Origin: Siphonodentalium dalli
Taxonomy: Eukaryota; Mollusca; Scaphopoda; Gadilida; Siphonodentaliidae
Length of the DNA: 64,000 nucleotides
Direction: 5' to 3'
NCBI GenBank assembly: GCA_032622095.1
Contig: CP136067.1
Location: 128,623,030 to 128,687,029 of the forward strand
The position numbers and the translations under genes were made by a program. The notes beneath the pieces were generated by a model. The model was not told the DNA's origin, did not search any database, and was given only the letters and a program-made list of their open reading frames with translations. Positions 1 to 57,179 of this stretch are shown here, piece by piece; position 1 is the stretch's first letter, and every line of letters begins with the position of its first letter.

Positions 1-222
1 CATAATCCAGGATCCCAATGTCAGCACATGATTCTGCACTTCAACATCTTCACCATCTGGAAACATAAATCTGATTTTGCTGATAGGTCTCCCATAGCAG
101 ATGAAACCATGCAGAATGAGGTCCCAGAGGATGAATTTGGTGATACTAAACCGCTGTGCGGGTTAGAGTCACTAAATTCACCCTCTGGGAACCTGACTGG
201 CACATTATTTTGAAGCCTGGAA
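1..222. mobile_element. Fragment of the double-hairpin hAT-like MITE
   Basis: One hairpin (110-205: gaatgaggtcccagaggatg ... caccctctgggaacct) with part of the core; cut by the window edge or truncated. Confidence 0.65.
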
Positions 223-630
223 GTTAAGTCTTGTAAGAGAGATCCCATCTTTAATATTGCCAACAAAAAAGATCAAAGCCACCCTAAATATAATTGAATG
301 ACTGCTTGTAGGTGCTTTACTACATACTCGTTTAGAAAACTGATGGCCAAACAAATAATTTTCATGGCTTTAGGGTGAGTATTGTGTATTCCGAATGCAT
401 TAGTTTGAGTTATACATTTTAAACAATAATCAGAATTAAATAATATCATAATGAGAACATAACACATAAACAAAGTCACTGCATTTGGTCACAAACATTA
501 TGCATAGAGCAGCTTAATTACTCCTAAAATATTCCCAAAACAATTCCTTAAAAGGGAAGGACTGGTTTGAATTTCTTAAATGAGTCCAAATTTGACATTA
601 CATATAGAGACAGAACAACATGGATGTGTT
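223..630. other. Intergenic, nothing recognised
   Basis: AT-rich, no ORF with a domain, no repeat seen elsewhere in the window. Confidence 0.4.
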
Positions 631-1095
631 AATTGTGACCCGCCATATCAAATCCAGTCGTAAGTCAGGATTTTTTTACCCTGTGCCAATGCATTCTCTT
701 ATATATGCGAGTCGACCATAAGTCGCCTCGCATATATAAGAGAATGCATTGGCCTAACAATTTTTTATCATTTTTTTAAAATAAATGTTTCTTAAATTTT
801 TTAGGACATAAAATAAAAAACATCCATTACCCTGCGGGGAGCCCCACACATATATAGAAGCATATAGAAGACTGTTGTCTGCTCATGTTTGTCTGGGGCT
901 TTGTATGGGTGAAATTTTTAAATTGTTAAAGAATACAAGAAAAAATTATTAAAATTGTAAAAAATTGTTAGGCCAATGCATTCTCTTATATATGCGAGGC
1001 GACCTATGGTCGACTTGCATATATAAGAGAATGCATTGGCACAGGGTAAAAAAAATCCCGACTTACGACTGGATTTGATATGGCGGGTCACAATT
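631..1095. mobile_element. Double-palindrome MITE with AATTGTGACCCGCC frame
   Basis: The outer repeats aattgtgacccgccatatca..gtcgtaagtcaggattttttt are inverted at 1046-1095. Inside are two 69-bp palindromes (685-753 and 972-1040) and ccctgtg/cacaggg. The frame shares no sequence with the other carriers of the same palindrome. Confidence 0.9.
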
Positions 1096-2430
1096 GGTTT
1101 GTTGGTACAGCACGAATGCTAGCGTGGTAGGATAGAATGAGAAGTCTCGAGTTCTATCCTTTGGCGATGGCACAAGTACCGTATCAACAAACCCATTAAC
1201 ACACTTGTTATTCTGTGTTTATTACACGCCACCCATCCTAGAATCTGTGAATTAAAAAATACAGACTTACAAGGTTTATTCAGGCGCTTGTTTGTCATGT
1301 GTGATGCTTTTATTTTATGGTTCAGGGAAATATCATTTAAGTCATGTGACATCAACGGGATGGGTATGGAACACGTGTGGCATTCCGAATTATAAATAGG
1401 GCAAAGCCAGAACACTGTATTTATAGGAACAAGCATGTAATAAATTATTGGAAAGCTTATTCAAGATAGATTAAATAGGGCTAAGCCAATATGTTGTTTG
1501 GAAAAAAGGTATTTTTTTGTTTATATATCTTGTATTTAAATTATAAATTGAGTTTTCACCAAATAAGTCAACTTCATCAATTCATTGAAGGTCATAAAAA
1601 ACAAGGGGTACGCATCTAAGATGCTTTTTCGAGTTTTTTGGCAGTCGAACCAAACTTCTGCCAATAAGGTGCACAACTCCGGGAAAAAAAGTCGGACGGT
1701 GGTATATTATTGCAATAGACCTATATACCAAATATCAATTGAATCCGTTAATATTTCATTGAGTTATCGCACTAACGGTGATAAAATTGTTATTAAAATA
1801 GACAAACTAAGACCGATAACTGCGGAATTTTTTTTCGGACAAACCTGGTTTTTGAACTCGTCCGAGATATTGTTGCAAGAGTCTCATATTCCAAATATTG
1901 TTGAAATTGGTTAATATTTGCGTGAGTTATCGCGCTAACGGTGAAAAACTTGACTAAAAACCATCTAAGATGGATAACTCTTGTCAAAAAGTTCGGACGT
2001 GACCCATTTTCTACAGGCAGTAAATAGTCATTGGGAGCAACTCACACACCAAAAAATTTTTGAATCCGTTCACAAATGTCAAAGTTATAAGGCATTCTTT
2101 AGGTCCGCCCGCCAACCGTCCCTCGTCAAACCATAAGTCGAGTTTTTTTAAAACTCGACTAAAAAGTAATCTGATCTGCATGGCAGAATTTAAACATAGA
2201 TAAACATATATATCTCAGAACAAAACAAAAGCTATCAACATTCTGTAACAATGATGAATAACATATGAGCAATTTACAAATAATTTAATCTGAGGCTAAA
2301 AATTAGGGGCATGCGAATATTCAATATTTGTTTCATTAGATTTTATCTAGATATTAAATTCAACTCGACTTTTAAACATTAATAGTAATTTAGAATATGT
2401 CCTACTGACAATTTATGAAATACTGCAGAA
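1096..2430. other. Intergenic, old dispersed repeats
   Basis: 1140-1440 resembles 39350-39480 (agaactcgag, attaacacatgtgtcgttctgtg). 1740-1960 has a repeated tccgttaatatttc..gagttatcgc..aacggtga. There is no supported coding region; the 109-codon ORF at 1585 lacks any domain. Confidence 0.45.
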
Positions 2431-2677
2431 CTGACCCTTTTATGATGAGAGCTGTGCTGGTACATGCTGTGCCAGTGCATTATCATATATATGTGAGTCT
2501 CCATACGGAGCCTCGCATATATGAGAATGCACTGGCTATACGGGGTCAAGGTAAATATTGTTAGGCCAAAGTATTCTATTATATATGCGAGGCTCCCTAC
2601 GGGAGACTCAAATACATAAGAGAATGCATTGGCACAGGGTTTTCGTAAAATTACAGGAAGCTTCAGTCAAGGGTTGA
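2431..2677. mobile_element. Double-palindrome MITE, diverged AACCCTTT frame
   Basis: ctgacccttttatgatgaga ... gaagcttcagtcaagggtt with two ctcttatata-type palindromes (2472-2535 and 2568-2632). Confidence 0.75.
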
Positions 2678-3480
2678 CTGACCTATGAAAATTTAACTTT
2701 TTGGCAGCTTGATGTGTGTGTGACAGATGTTTGTTTTTCAGATATAAATATTGTTCACAAAATATTGCCAGGTATCTATTTTTCTGAAATTTATTGGGGA
2801 AAGGTTGAAACTTTTGGGTAAACTTAAGATTAAATTATAAGAACTAACCCTTATTTTGATTAAGTTTATGATGTGATAACCAAAAATGTGAAAGATAATT
2901 CACTACAACACGTGAGTTATAGTATTTGTCTCCCATCTTTAAGGTTATTACTGCATAGGAACATAATCAAAATAAGATTTATTTCTTGAATAATATAAAT
3001 ATATATATATAAATAAATATACTATGTTGCTGGAGAATTTTAAGGGCCAAATGTCACAGTCTCTGGCCCCAACAAATATATACTGCAAACATGGGAATGT
3101 GGAGTCGATAGATATTTCTCTAATACAGGACGGGAACCTACAGCATAATTTGCTTGAAAATGGTGGCAAGATATCTTGCCTGGCAATTTCAACATTCGTT
3201 TTCTATACTCCAAAGATATTAATTAGCAAGCTAATAGACTAATGAGCTACAACAACAACTCGTCTCGGATACTGCAAAAAACGGATGATTTAAATTTTCA
3301 CAATATCGAAAAATGGTGACGAAAGTCACTTTAACACTTACTTAATTCTCAACAGTCATATTTATTGGGACTGCTGGATTAATAGTGAGCCAGTAAAAAT
3401 TTAGAGATAGCTCATTTGCTATCTTAGTTTCTTTAATTATTTATATGGATATATGTGAAGAAAACAATGAATACTCATTA
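2678..3480. other. Intergenic, nothing recognised
   Basis: Small ORFs (72-73 codons at 2948-3242) overlap on opposite strands and show no domain. There is a short AT microsatellite at about 2997-3015. Confidence 0.4.
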
Positions 3481-3740
3481 TAACCCTTCCATGACTGGAG
3501 CTTCCTAAAATCTGGCGAAAACCCTGTGCCAATGCATTCCCTTATATATGCGAGTGTCCCATAGGGAGCCTCGTGTATATAAGAGAATACATTGTCCGAA
3601 CAATATCCACCTTGACCTTCTAAGCCAGTGCATTCTCTTATATATCAGGCTCCTGATGGGAGAATCGCATATATAAGAGAATGCACTGATACAGGGTATT
3701 TAATGCTGCACCAGCGCAGCTCCCAGAATGAAAGGGTTAA
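3481..3740. mobile_element. Double-palindrome MITE, TAACCCTTCCATGACTGG frame
   Basis: taacccttccatgactggag ... cagctcccagaatgaaagggtta with two ctcttatata palindromes pointing at each other. It lies 13 bp from the TSD of the next element. Confidence 0.83.
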
Positions 3741-3761
3741 TATGAGACATCTTGTCACCAC

Positions 3762-4179
3762 CAAGCGTGTCTATCATTTGCAGAATGAGGTCCCAAGAGG
3801 GTGAATTTAGTGACGCTACCCCGCATAGCGGGCTAGCATCACTAAATTCACTCTCTGGGGACCTCATTCTGCTAAGGCAGACCTAGGATCAGATTGAAGT
3901 TCCCCAGTTGAAGTTGGTGATGTTCACCCATTGGGAGCCTCGATTATGGATTTTATCTTCTGCAAATTAGGGGATATAGAAACTTCCCAGATGGAAAACG
4001 TAACTAAAATCAATGTTAATTTGATACCATAGATACTTCCCAGAAGATGAGGCCTAAGCAGAATGAGGTCCCCAGAGGGTGAATTTAGTGATGCTAGCCC
4101 GCTATGCGGGGTAGCATCACTAAATTCACCCTCTGGGGACCCCATTCTGCAAATGACAGACACACTATTTGCAGGCTTG
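3762..4179. mobile_element. Double-hairpin hAT-like MITE with 8-bp TSD
   Basis: CAAGCGTGTCTATCATTTGC ... ACTATTTGCAGGCTTG. GTCACCAC at 3754-3761 is repeated at 4180-4187. Two complete hairpins. Confidence 0.92.
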
Positions 4180-5058
4180 GTCACCACTTTTGAACAAATT
4201 ATGACAAAGGTTCCTAGCTCTGTTGATACGTCTCATGGAATCGTGGAATTTCTGCCTGGGCACAGGCACAGGATCATTATAAAGGATGAAATACATTACA
4301 TGAAAGGTTGAAAAAATTACATTAATTCCCATCACACTGAGAATATGATGCAGGACATTTGCAGAATGAGGTCCCCAGAGGGTGAATTTAGTGACGCTAC
4401 CCTGCACAGCAGGCTAGTAGTCTGATATTTATCGATGGTCGAAGTTAGAAATTTGAAGACATCAAATGGAACCATTGGGGTGTGAAAGGATGGATGCACT
4501 GACAGAGACACTGATATCGTACAGTCCCAAAATAAAAAAAATTGGGAAACTCATGGAATACTAGAGACATGGAATGGAGTATGTAAGAGATCTGAAATTT
4601 GAGTATTTCAGTTGAATACCAAAATGTGGAGTCATAACAAGTAAACCCACCACCAACAATTATGTACATATTATGACTATCATGTCCTGATGGGCTTCCT
4701 CTGCTTCCACAAAGCCTGAGCATGTAGAAAATATTTCATGTATATTATGCTTAATTTAATTTTAAACTCACATGAACCAATGAGCTTTTGTCAAATGAGT
4801 TACAAATGGTGTAAGGATGTAGTTCATGAGAGCTGAACACTCGAGTGAACATTTACCACATAATAATGCTCAGAGACCTTTTATTATATACGAGGAAGCT
4901 CAGTCTTAATACAAAATGCTTCGTTTACGAATGTAAGAATCATGTGAATGTCACAGGTATACATATGAATGTTTAAGAATGTATACATGTGATGTGTATG
5001 CATATGAAACTGAAAAAAAGTTACACATATTGTCTGTGTGTTACAATAAGAAAATATT
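4180..5058. other. Intergenic, one stray hairpin arm
   Basis: 4358-4425 is a single arm of the double-hairpin family (gcagaatgaggtccccagag). The rest shows no gene-like ORF or repeat I recognise. Confidence 0.5.
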
Positions 5059-5066
5059 ACGTCATG

Positions 5067-5516
5067 CAAGCCTGCAAATAGCGTGTCTGTCATTTGCAGA
5101 ATGAGGTCCCCAGAGCCCAGAGGGTGAATTTAGTGACGCTATCCCACATAGCGGGCTAGCATCACTAAATTCACCATCTGGGGACCTCATTCTGCTTAGG
5201 CCCTCAACTACTATGGTGGATCTAGGATCAGATTGAAGTTCCCCAGTTGGTGATGATCACCCATTGGTCACCTCGATTATGGATTTTACCTTCTGCTGCA
5301 AATTAGGGGATATAGAAACTTCCCAGATGGAAAAACGTAACTAAAAACAATGTTAATTTGATACTATAGATACTTCCCAGAAGATGAGGCCTAAGCAGAA
5401 TGAGGTCCTCAGAGGGTGAATTTGGTGATGCTAGCCCACTATGTGGGATAGTGTCACTAAATTCACCCTCTGGGGACCTCATTCTTCAAATGACAGACAC
5501 ACTATTTGCAGGCTTG
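5067..5516. mobile_element. Intact double-hairpin hAT-like MITE with 8-bp TSD
   Basis: CAAGCCTGCAAATAGCGTGT ... ACACACTATTTGCAGGCTTG. ACGTCATG at 5059-5066 is repeated at 5517-5524. Both hairpins are present; the left one carries an extra cagagcc. Confidence 0.93.
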
Positions 5517-5744
5517 ACGTCATGATTTTACTATATTCTCAAACAGCAGAAAGCTACTAAGTCTTTTGATATTGTTTGATTGTTTCTGGAGAGTACAGCT
5601 TCATAGAAAAAAAACATTTAACAAAATTTACGTTGTTAGGGCAAAAGTATGCTTTACAGTAAAAGTAGCGTAATATTATTGACACCATGAAGGCAATTCT
5701 TATGACATGGAGTACAGAAGCTTTTGAGTATCTTAACTAATTAA

Positions 5745-6403
5745 GGCCAAAAAAAAAAAAGGTTTTGGTTCTCAGGCACCGCCGCATTGAATAAAAAGGG
5801 CCGCATTAGGCCTTTTTATTGCAATGCCCGATGTTACGACAAAAAAACTTTTTTTTTTTTTTGGGGGGATTTAATCATCATGTCCATAGCAGATATGTGT
5901 TGAATATTAGTGTGCATTGAGCTCTAACATGTAATGTGTTAAAAAGTGACTTGCAGGCTTACAACATAAAGTAGATGACTACAATTAAGAAAATGATTAG
6001 CTGATCCTCATGCTCTTCTTACAATTAGTCATTGTGAACAACTTACACTAATTGTAACTTTATACAATTGAAAGGCACAGGACTAAATTCAGGATCACAT
6101 ATTAGAATGGAAAGTTATCAGTTTTTAGACAACAATAACAGTAGTTAATGTCAGGGGCATTATATATTGTTAGGTAATCCCAGTCATACACTGGTAGTAC
6201 AATGTCATTTTTATATAAGACTAAATGAGTTTATATGCATAACAGTTCCCTCTACCTTTCTGGTTATTACTAGACAGAGGAAGGTATCTTTGTCCATGCT
6301 TACTATGCGCAGAAAAAAATAAAAAATAAAAATAAAACCCTCCCTCCCTCATTGATTTGAAAAAAAAATTGCCCGAGAACCAAAACACTTTTTTTTTTTG
6401 GCC
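5745..6403. mobile_element. TAA-target MITE with GGCCAAAAAA ends
   Basis: ggccaaaaaaaaaaaaggtt ttggttctc at the left and gagaaccaaaacactttttt..ggcc at the right, with TAA on both sides (5742-5744, 6404-6406). A 3-bp TAA duplication is typical of PIF/Harbinger-type elements. 659 bp, no ORF. Confidence 0.82.
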
Positions 6404-7478
6404 TAACTAACATTTGTTAACTTCTGTGAAAGAAATTACTGATAAATGCCCCAAAATTAAATTAATTTTGACCTGCACTACAATGTTTAATTTCAGAAAC
6501 CAAGAACAAATATACTCATGCATTATCCATATAGATAAATGCATTTCATGAGACCCAAACATGCTCAAGTGAAATAATTGTTATTTCAATAGTTCTTGGC
6601 ATTCCACAATGAATTTTTCACAGACTTTCAGTGTGATTATAATACTGACATTACAATGTAACACAATGTCTCCAGCAATTTGTTTAAAATTTTCACAACA
6701 CATTGGCAGGCTCTGACATTTGCCTCAGCTAAAAAATAGCCAACAATTATTTTTTTTGCTCAGGCATTAGCCTCGACTCAGCTGATAGCCAGTGCGAATT
6801 AACAGGGCTTAAAGGGGCACTTCTCTTTCTGCTCTGTGTTTTTATACTCTCAGCATCTCTGCGAATGAAAAATAGACTAATTCATTTTATACTTTTTATA
6901 ACTGAATGGAAGAATCCATTCAATAATCAGTGGGTAAATCCCAATCTCTTTGAAACGCTGACGTTAATCTTATCAGATTTACATCTCTCGATACGTCACA
7001 CCCAATAGCAAACAAAGAAAATGGCTTCTCACGCACTTCACTCAACTTTGCTTTATCGAAGATTGACGACATTAAAGACATATTATGGACTTGTTCTGAT
7101 GTGAGAAACTGATAAGTTAGTACTCGGGCGCTATGCCAAATTGAGGAATGTAGCATTCTACTAACATCGCCGAATATCTCAAGCAAATTGACCATACAAT
7201 TGCTTAGAAAACATCGTCTTAACTACGCTCAATTATAAATATTTACATCCCGATTCGGGACGCAACAATCGGCGATAAACTAACGAAAATGATTTCTCCA
7301 TCGAAGGTCACTGCATTTAATTAATATATAAGAATGACAGAGTGTGTTGTCAATTTGGATATAATATTTGTAAAAATAACTAATTTGAGCAAGATTATTC
7401 CCCATTTCTATCTAATCACCCTACCGGAGTGTTTCACATCACTTTAACAGCTTGAAGTAGCTATGATAAGGTGCATCA
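6404..7478. repeat. Dispersed repeat region related to 32640-33130 and 63050-63900
   Basis: 6930-7460 shares ordered blocks (tagcattctactaacatcgc, taaatatttacatc, gagtgtttcacatcac) with the two other places. 6404-6930 holds nothing recognised. The ORF of 91 codons at 6920-7195 is repeat-borne. Confidence 0.6.
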
Positions 7479-7695
7479 TACAGTAATGCTCTAAATAATC
7501 GACTCCTCTACCACAGCAGAATTATGGGTAATATTTCAGGATTTAGTCGTAAATATGGCTTGTTGCCATTCATTGGAAAGCTCTCACCGAGAGCTTTCCG
7601 GTGAATGGCAACAAGCCATATTTCCGACTAAATCCTGAAAAATTACCCATAATTCTGCTGTGGTTAAGGAGTCGATTATTTAGAACATTACTGTA
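7479..7695. mobile_element. TA-CAGTAATG single-hairpin MITE, reference copy
   Basis: The whole 217 bp is one near-perfect palindrome: TACAGTAATGCTCTAAATAA ... TTATTTAGAACATTACTGTA, with the loop at cattggaaagctctcaccgag. TA at each tip suggests a TA target. Confidence 0.9.
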
Positions 7696-8069
7696 GTTGA
7701 CAATCAACCTGGTATGCATTGCAATTTTTATAATTTTATTTCAATGGTGTGACATCAGCTCGGAAAATACCTTCTATTGCCGGAAAATAAATCTATATGA
7801 GAGGTCGAGAAATGTAAATCTGATTAAGTTTATTGTCGGCTTTTCAACGAGACTGGTTAAATCCCTACCTACAACCTGCGACCTGCAGCTTAGATTAGCT
7901 CGTCTGGAGGTATAGGAGGTCGATGATATGTCACTCATCAGATTTCACGATCTGTTGTATAGTGGACACATCAGTGTAGTGACTGAACTTGATCTAACAC
8001 TGGGAATAAAATGCATCTTGAGTTGATCTTACTGAACGACTATACCGTAATATGCAGGCCTGAGAATAT
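7696..8069. other. Probable RUNDC1 3' flank, no clear feature
   Basis: One minus-strand AATAAA (about 7738-7733) could be a polyadenylation signal for RUNDC1, but there is no supporting evidence. Otherwise nothing is recognised. Confidence 0.3.
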
Positions 8070-8461
8070 CGTGCCAGACATTTGCAGAGTTAGGTCTCCA
8101 GCGGGTGAATTTAGTGAAGCTATCCCGCACAGTGGGCTAGCATCACCAAATGCACTTTATGAGGTTTTTTAGTTTCTTTAGAAACTTCTTCACAAAGATT
8201 CTTTTTCTTTTTTAGTTGTTTCTCGATATTACCAAATTGGCAGACGACACATTGCATAATCGAGGTGACCGATGGGTGCTCATAACAATATTCACCACCT
8301 GGGAACATAAATCTGAGTATAGGTCTCCTATAGTAGAATGAGGTTCTCAGGGGATGAATTAATTTGGTGATGCCAGCCCCCTGTGCTGGGTAGCATAACT
8401 AAATTCATCCTCTGGGGACCTCATTCTGCAAATGTCCGGCACCTTATTCTCACGCCTGGTA
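8070..8461. mobile_element. Double-hairpin hAT-like MITE forming the start of the RUNDC1 3' UTR
   Basis: Hairpin arms at 8085-8150 (left, degraded) and 8335-8430 (right, complete: gaggttctcaggggatgaat ... ggggacctcattctg). It ends gcacc..cacgcctgg, 2 bp beyond the stop codon. The transcript is therefore expected to carry a roughly 95-nt foldback directly after the stop. Confidence 0.8.
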
Positions 8462-8463
8462 GA

Positions 8464-52735
<44,272 letters not shown>

Positions 52736-52767
52736 CTGCAGAAAGAGAAAATGATTTATGTACATGT

Positions 52768-53798
52768 ACTCTCCCCTGCCTAATAATAGTGATGGCCAAA
52801 TAATAGTGATGGTGCACATTTTCGGGTGTTATTAATAATAGTGATGGTGCCAAATAATAGTGATGGCGCACAATGATGGCATTATTATTTATGATAAATA
52901 AAGTTCGGCATTTTGATCAGTGACAATGAGTAAAAGGTGGAACTTGTGGGAAATTAGTTGGCATATCGGTTGCATCATCCATCAATATTTCGCTCGAGAT
53001 GTAAATTAGAGTTATCTTTCTTATGTCGCACATCGGCTATTTAAAATCCGACATAAAACTTAAATCCGACATAAAACGTAAGTTGTGGTTAATAATGTGG
53101 AACTGTTGCCAAGTCATCGCATTCATAATTAAACTGTGCTTTGAATACACGGACATGTTATTGTATTGCTTTATTGCATAGATTTAAATACATGTTCCTG
53201 TGTACACACAGAAGCTACTGCGGTGTCGTAACTTTCCATTTATAGCCAAAACCAGTCACGCATGTGTGCACACGACTCACAGCTTCTGTGTCTTCATGAT
53301 AGCGCATAATTGGGTCACGATAACAGTATTGTTTGGAGAAGTCGGCCACGTCAAGTTAAATTAGTTCATCAGTTGTCACTCAGATTAGTTTCACTGATTA
53401 TTTTATAATATAAGCCTGGTGATGTGATTTTAGCATTAAGTCCCGTTTTGATAGTAGAAGTCGGTTCCGTCCCAACGATAATTAGTTGTCACTGTGTGAT
53501 TATAAGCTTTGATGAGTTGTAATTAACTGCGATAATCCGTCTGTTTATACACGGACATCATGATCTAGAGGCCTAAATCCTGTTAGGAATGAGATTCTCC
53601 CACATTCCTGTCAACTTGTCAAGTGCACTTCTATTTTTTTTAGTGAGCTGCACGTTTTTTTCTAACTTTTTGACTGAAAATTCCGCGACTTTGCAAGAAC
53701 TTTAAATAATCGTGATGGCGCCTAATAATCGTGATGCTGTCGTATTTTTCTTTAAATAAATAAACGCGACGTCACGTTTATTTGGCAGGAGAGAGTAT
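52768..53798. mobile_element. Putative 1 kb MITE with TACTCTC..CCTGCC ends upstream of RUNDC1 exon 1
   Basis: tactctcccctgcctaataa at the left mirrors ggcaggagagagta at the right. Both ends hold repeated aataatagtgatggcgc / aataatcgtgatggc words, but as direct text. It lies about 27 bp upstream of the exon 1 acceptor. Confidence 0.55.
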
Positions 53799-55719
53799 GA
53801 ACCTAGTACTAGTAGTAGTTCTGGTATATATATACAAGATAGATAGAAGATTAGGGCTTAAAATCCACTGGAAGTAAGGGGTATTACCTGTATTGAAAAC
53901 GCAATGACTGGCCTTGCATTACGATGCTACCGGTATATAAGCTCATGTATATTTGCATTTTCCAGTCAATTCTGGGTAGTTACTTAGCAACCGTTACCAA
54001 GTAGTTGCTGTGTGACAAAGTCTCCCGATCTTATCATAGTCAATTAAATCATGAAATTTTTAGTTGGGACCTTCACCTGCAGTGAAGTACATTAATATTA
54101 AGAAACGGATTCTAACAAAGAAATATATTTGCTGTGTTATTTTTTCGATTTTATAAGGTTCCCTGTCAAAACTTCAAAAAGGTCCAAGGTTTTGTACTGG
54201 TGGAATATGATATCTAACGGCATTAGCCAGAGTAGAGATTCATGGCATGATCTGATCATTATGATAATTTCAACAAGTTTAAAGTTTGGTGTAGCGCTGA
54301 TTCCCTGTTATCAAAAGATAAATTGTTCTTGTTAATTTGACGGAGACTTTATCGACAACCCAGCCACTGTGATACTGATAGGTAGATGTACATGTAGACG
54401 TACCGTGAAAAGTATCGTGTTTAACCATTTGAACCCTGACGGCCCACGGCGATCGACACCCAGACCCGGGGCTCCCCATGGTACCGGTATTTTCCCTTAA
54501 ATTAGATGTCTTGTTGCATGATGTTGGTTATGTTTAAATTATGACACAGGTCTGAAACTTTACAGGTTTGTCCCCCATGGATCACTGATCATTATTCATC
54601 AATCGCTATCTCCAAATCACAGATTGTTGAATCCAGCCATGTTTCCGAAAAAACAAGCTCGCTTAATTCTTCGTAATGTGATTACTGGCTAATATCTTTG
54701 TAAACAAATGTGCCTAAATCAGTCTAAATATCAAAATTGATGGACAAACTGTGAAATATATCATCATCTGAACTTAACTAAGTAATTAATAATTAAATAT
54801 ATATTAACTTAACACAAATTCAATTCCCGGGCCATAAAAGCTGGGCCAGCTCGCCCCAAAAACTGTCTGGACCGAGTTGGCCCTGGGACAAGCTGGCCCG
54901 GATCCGTCCAAACAGAAATACAACTCTACCAGGACCTGCACTGTAGAGTGTGAAGCTTAGCCTTAGCTGAAGAAAGACTAATAGCCTATTAGGGGAAGTT
55001 AGGCAGCAATAATAGGCTTAGCCCTTACAGTACTGCCTCAGGCTAGACAAATTGTCAATAGACAATACTGAAATGACTTAATAAGACCGATTTTCAACAA
55101 CAATGAATCAGCCTGAGTTTGAGTGGAAAGAAAATATTGGCAGGACCCCAATTTGAATCTAATTTATTATGTCTGGTAAAGCTACGTCTTTTATTAATAA
55201 CTATATGATGAAATTATCTAACCTGTTGTGTTGTAGAAGAATTATTTCCAAGATATTGTTGATGAATAGACGAAATTTGTGTTTTGCCAGCAGCGAAAAG
55301 CCGACAGATGGCTCGCTAAAACTGTTAATCAATGGCTATTTAAAGACATTTTCCTGGTCATAATTATTCTATCTCATAAAATGCAGCAATTGCAACAATG
55401 ATTAATCCATTCCACTATGTCATATCGAGTAATATAAATGTTTTTTTCCGACTGGAAAATTAACAATTCCTGCTCGACCCACGCAAAAAATAACCGGAAG
55501 TACGCAACGTTTCGATAGCATCGACTTTTATGGACTACCAAATTTCGTACCAAATCCAGAATAACATTTATAGACTTTTAGTTTAAGTTTTAGAGGCATC
55601 AACCTCAACTTTTAGAACCACCGATTGGTATCATACTACTAGTCTAGTCAGGATATTTCACCGAAATTATCTATATTAGGGTATATATACGTGTATCATT
55701 GATACAAATCAACGGGATC
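53799..55719. other. Upstream region of RUNDC1, no gene recognised
   Basis: The missing 5' UTR exon and promoter of RUNDC1 may lie here or beyond. 55494 has ccggaagt, an ETS-type site, near a tacgcaacg stretch. 54070-54270 is the right half of the 19242-19974 element. 54825-54902 is an imperfect gggccagct/agctggccc inverted repeat. The 64-codon ORF at 55169 has no domain. Confidence 0.4.
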
Positions 55720-56740
55720 GAAGACGGGATCGAAGTCGGTATACAACCGAACTGGTCTCTCGTGCTAGCTGACGAGGATAGCAACCTGGTCAGGATATTC
55801 TGATAAAAATCAGAACTCGGTCAGATACCAAGTTTGTTAGGCTGAAAAGTCTCATTCAATGTCACTGAATACAGATCCGAAACCAAAATTCCGCCCCCCC
55901 CCCCCATTACTATGGGAGGCCCTTTTCACATTTATTATTTATATGCGCTTAAGCGCAAATATGTGTCTATCAATTTATTTGCGTTTAAGCGCAAATACCT
56001 AACACTCCCTTACTTCCCTCGGATTGTTAATGATTGAGTCCATCTCATAGTATATTATGATGGGCCCATAGTAATAGCCCCATGTACAGACTCGAAGTTG
56101 AAGAAAAAACATATTTCCATATGCATATCAGCATCTCTGTCCCTGGTGTCCCAGGAATTGGTGTTTCACTCCCAGAGCTCTAGTATATTTTATTAAAGGG
56201 ATATCTCCTGCACAGATATATATACCATTTCCATGGCCATAAAAGGGGAATTAGGGGTTACCGGCGGCTTGCTTCCTTCATATGGTGGGCCTATATAGAC
56301 TTAAATTGAGTGATGTGTTTAGGCCTGTGCCATTTAAAATTAATTCAGGGGGGAATCAATGAATATTAATTTGTATTTGCGCTTAAGCGCAAATATGATC
56401 TATTTGCGCTTAAGCTCAAATTATTTACGCTTAAGCGCAAATATTTGCGCTTAAGTGCAAATGATAAAGGTTATTTACGTTTAAGCGCAAATATTTGCGC
56501 TTAAGCGTAAATAAATAATAAATGTGAAAAGGGCCTCTCATACATTACAACATTATTTTGTCCAGGTGGGTTATTGTCGTGCGTGAGTACGCTGTCCGAC
56601 CGGGCGTGGAAATTAATGGCTGACCCGTGTACACGCCTCGGTGTGGGCACATTAAAGAACGCTATACTAGGGTCACCAAGGGGGGGGGGGGTATAAAGTT
56701 ACTCGGCCGTGGTACATGTAGCTCAGGACTGGATCAGCTC
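55720..56740. repeat. Dispersed repeat (possibly SINE-like), copy 2, split by a MITE
   Basis: 55720-55910 and 56543-56740 together are the inverted counterpart of 16620-17030. A poly-C (55894-55905) and poly-G (about 56681-56692) tract occur in this copy. Confidence 0.65.
55911..56542. mobile_element. MITE with TTTGCGCTTAAGCGCAAA palindrome arrays and CATTAC duplication
   Basis: TATGGGAGGCCCTTTTCACA ... TGTGAAAAGGGCCTCTCATA. CATTAC at 55905-55910 is repeated at 56543-56548. The homologous copy at 16620-17030 has a single uninterrupted attac at that point. Both subterminal regions carry copies of tttgcgcttaagcgcaaa. Confidence 0.9.
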
Positions 56741-57179
56741 TAGTGCGTCCATTACCTGAAGGTTCCTGCGCTGAAATATCTACAGACATAATACAGATAC
56801 ATGCAGGGTAGGGTTTATGCATATTGTGTACGCACCTGCGGCACCCCACCCACACACTTTGGCATAATGTTTTTAACAGTTGGAAATTTTATGATATTGC
56901 AGTCTGAAAAATCCAGTCCAGGTGGGGTGCAAATGGAATTTTTCTTAATTGGAAAAACTCCGTCTGCTCATCTACTTATATAATTATATACGTATAGATG
57001 ATCTGCTCATGCATATATTATACAAGGGGTGGTTGGAAATTAATTCTAATGTGGTACCCACAAACGGAGAACATCTAGCTACGTCCCGTGCACAAACCAA
57101 CTGAGCTATCCATATTCGATGTAATCGCAATTTCATTCTACTGTTCATTTATACTTTCGATACACATGCAGTATAGCAC

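Noticed and set aside
1585-1914. 109-codon plus-strand ORF as a gene
   Set aside because: Low-complexity text over a dispersed repeat with taacggtga words; no domain and no exon signals.
5755-5860. Rho-independent terminator-like hairpin (gggccgcattaggccttttt)
   Set aside because: The genome is eukaryotic and the hairpin lies in the terminal region of a TAA-target MITE.
55169-55363. Plus-strand ORF of 64 codons starting MSGKATSFINNYMMK as first exon of a divergent gene
   Set aside because: No domain, no recognisable continuation on the plus strand, and length within chance for this AT content.
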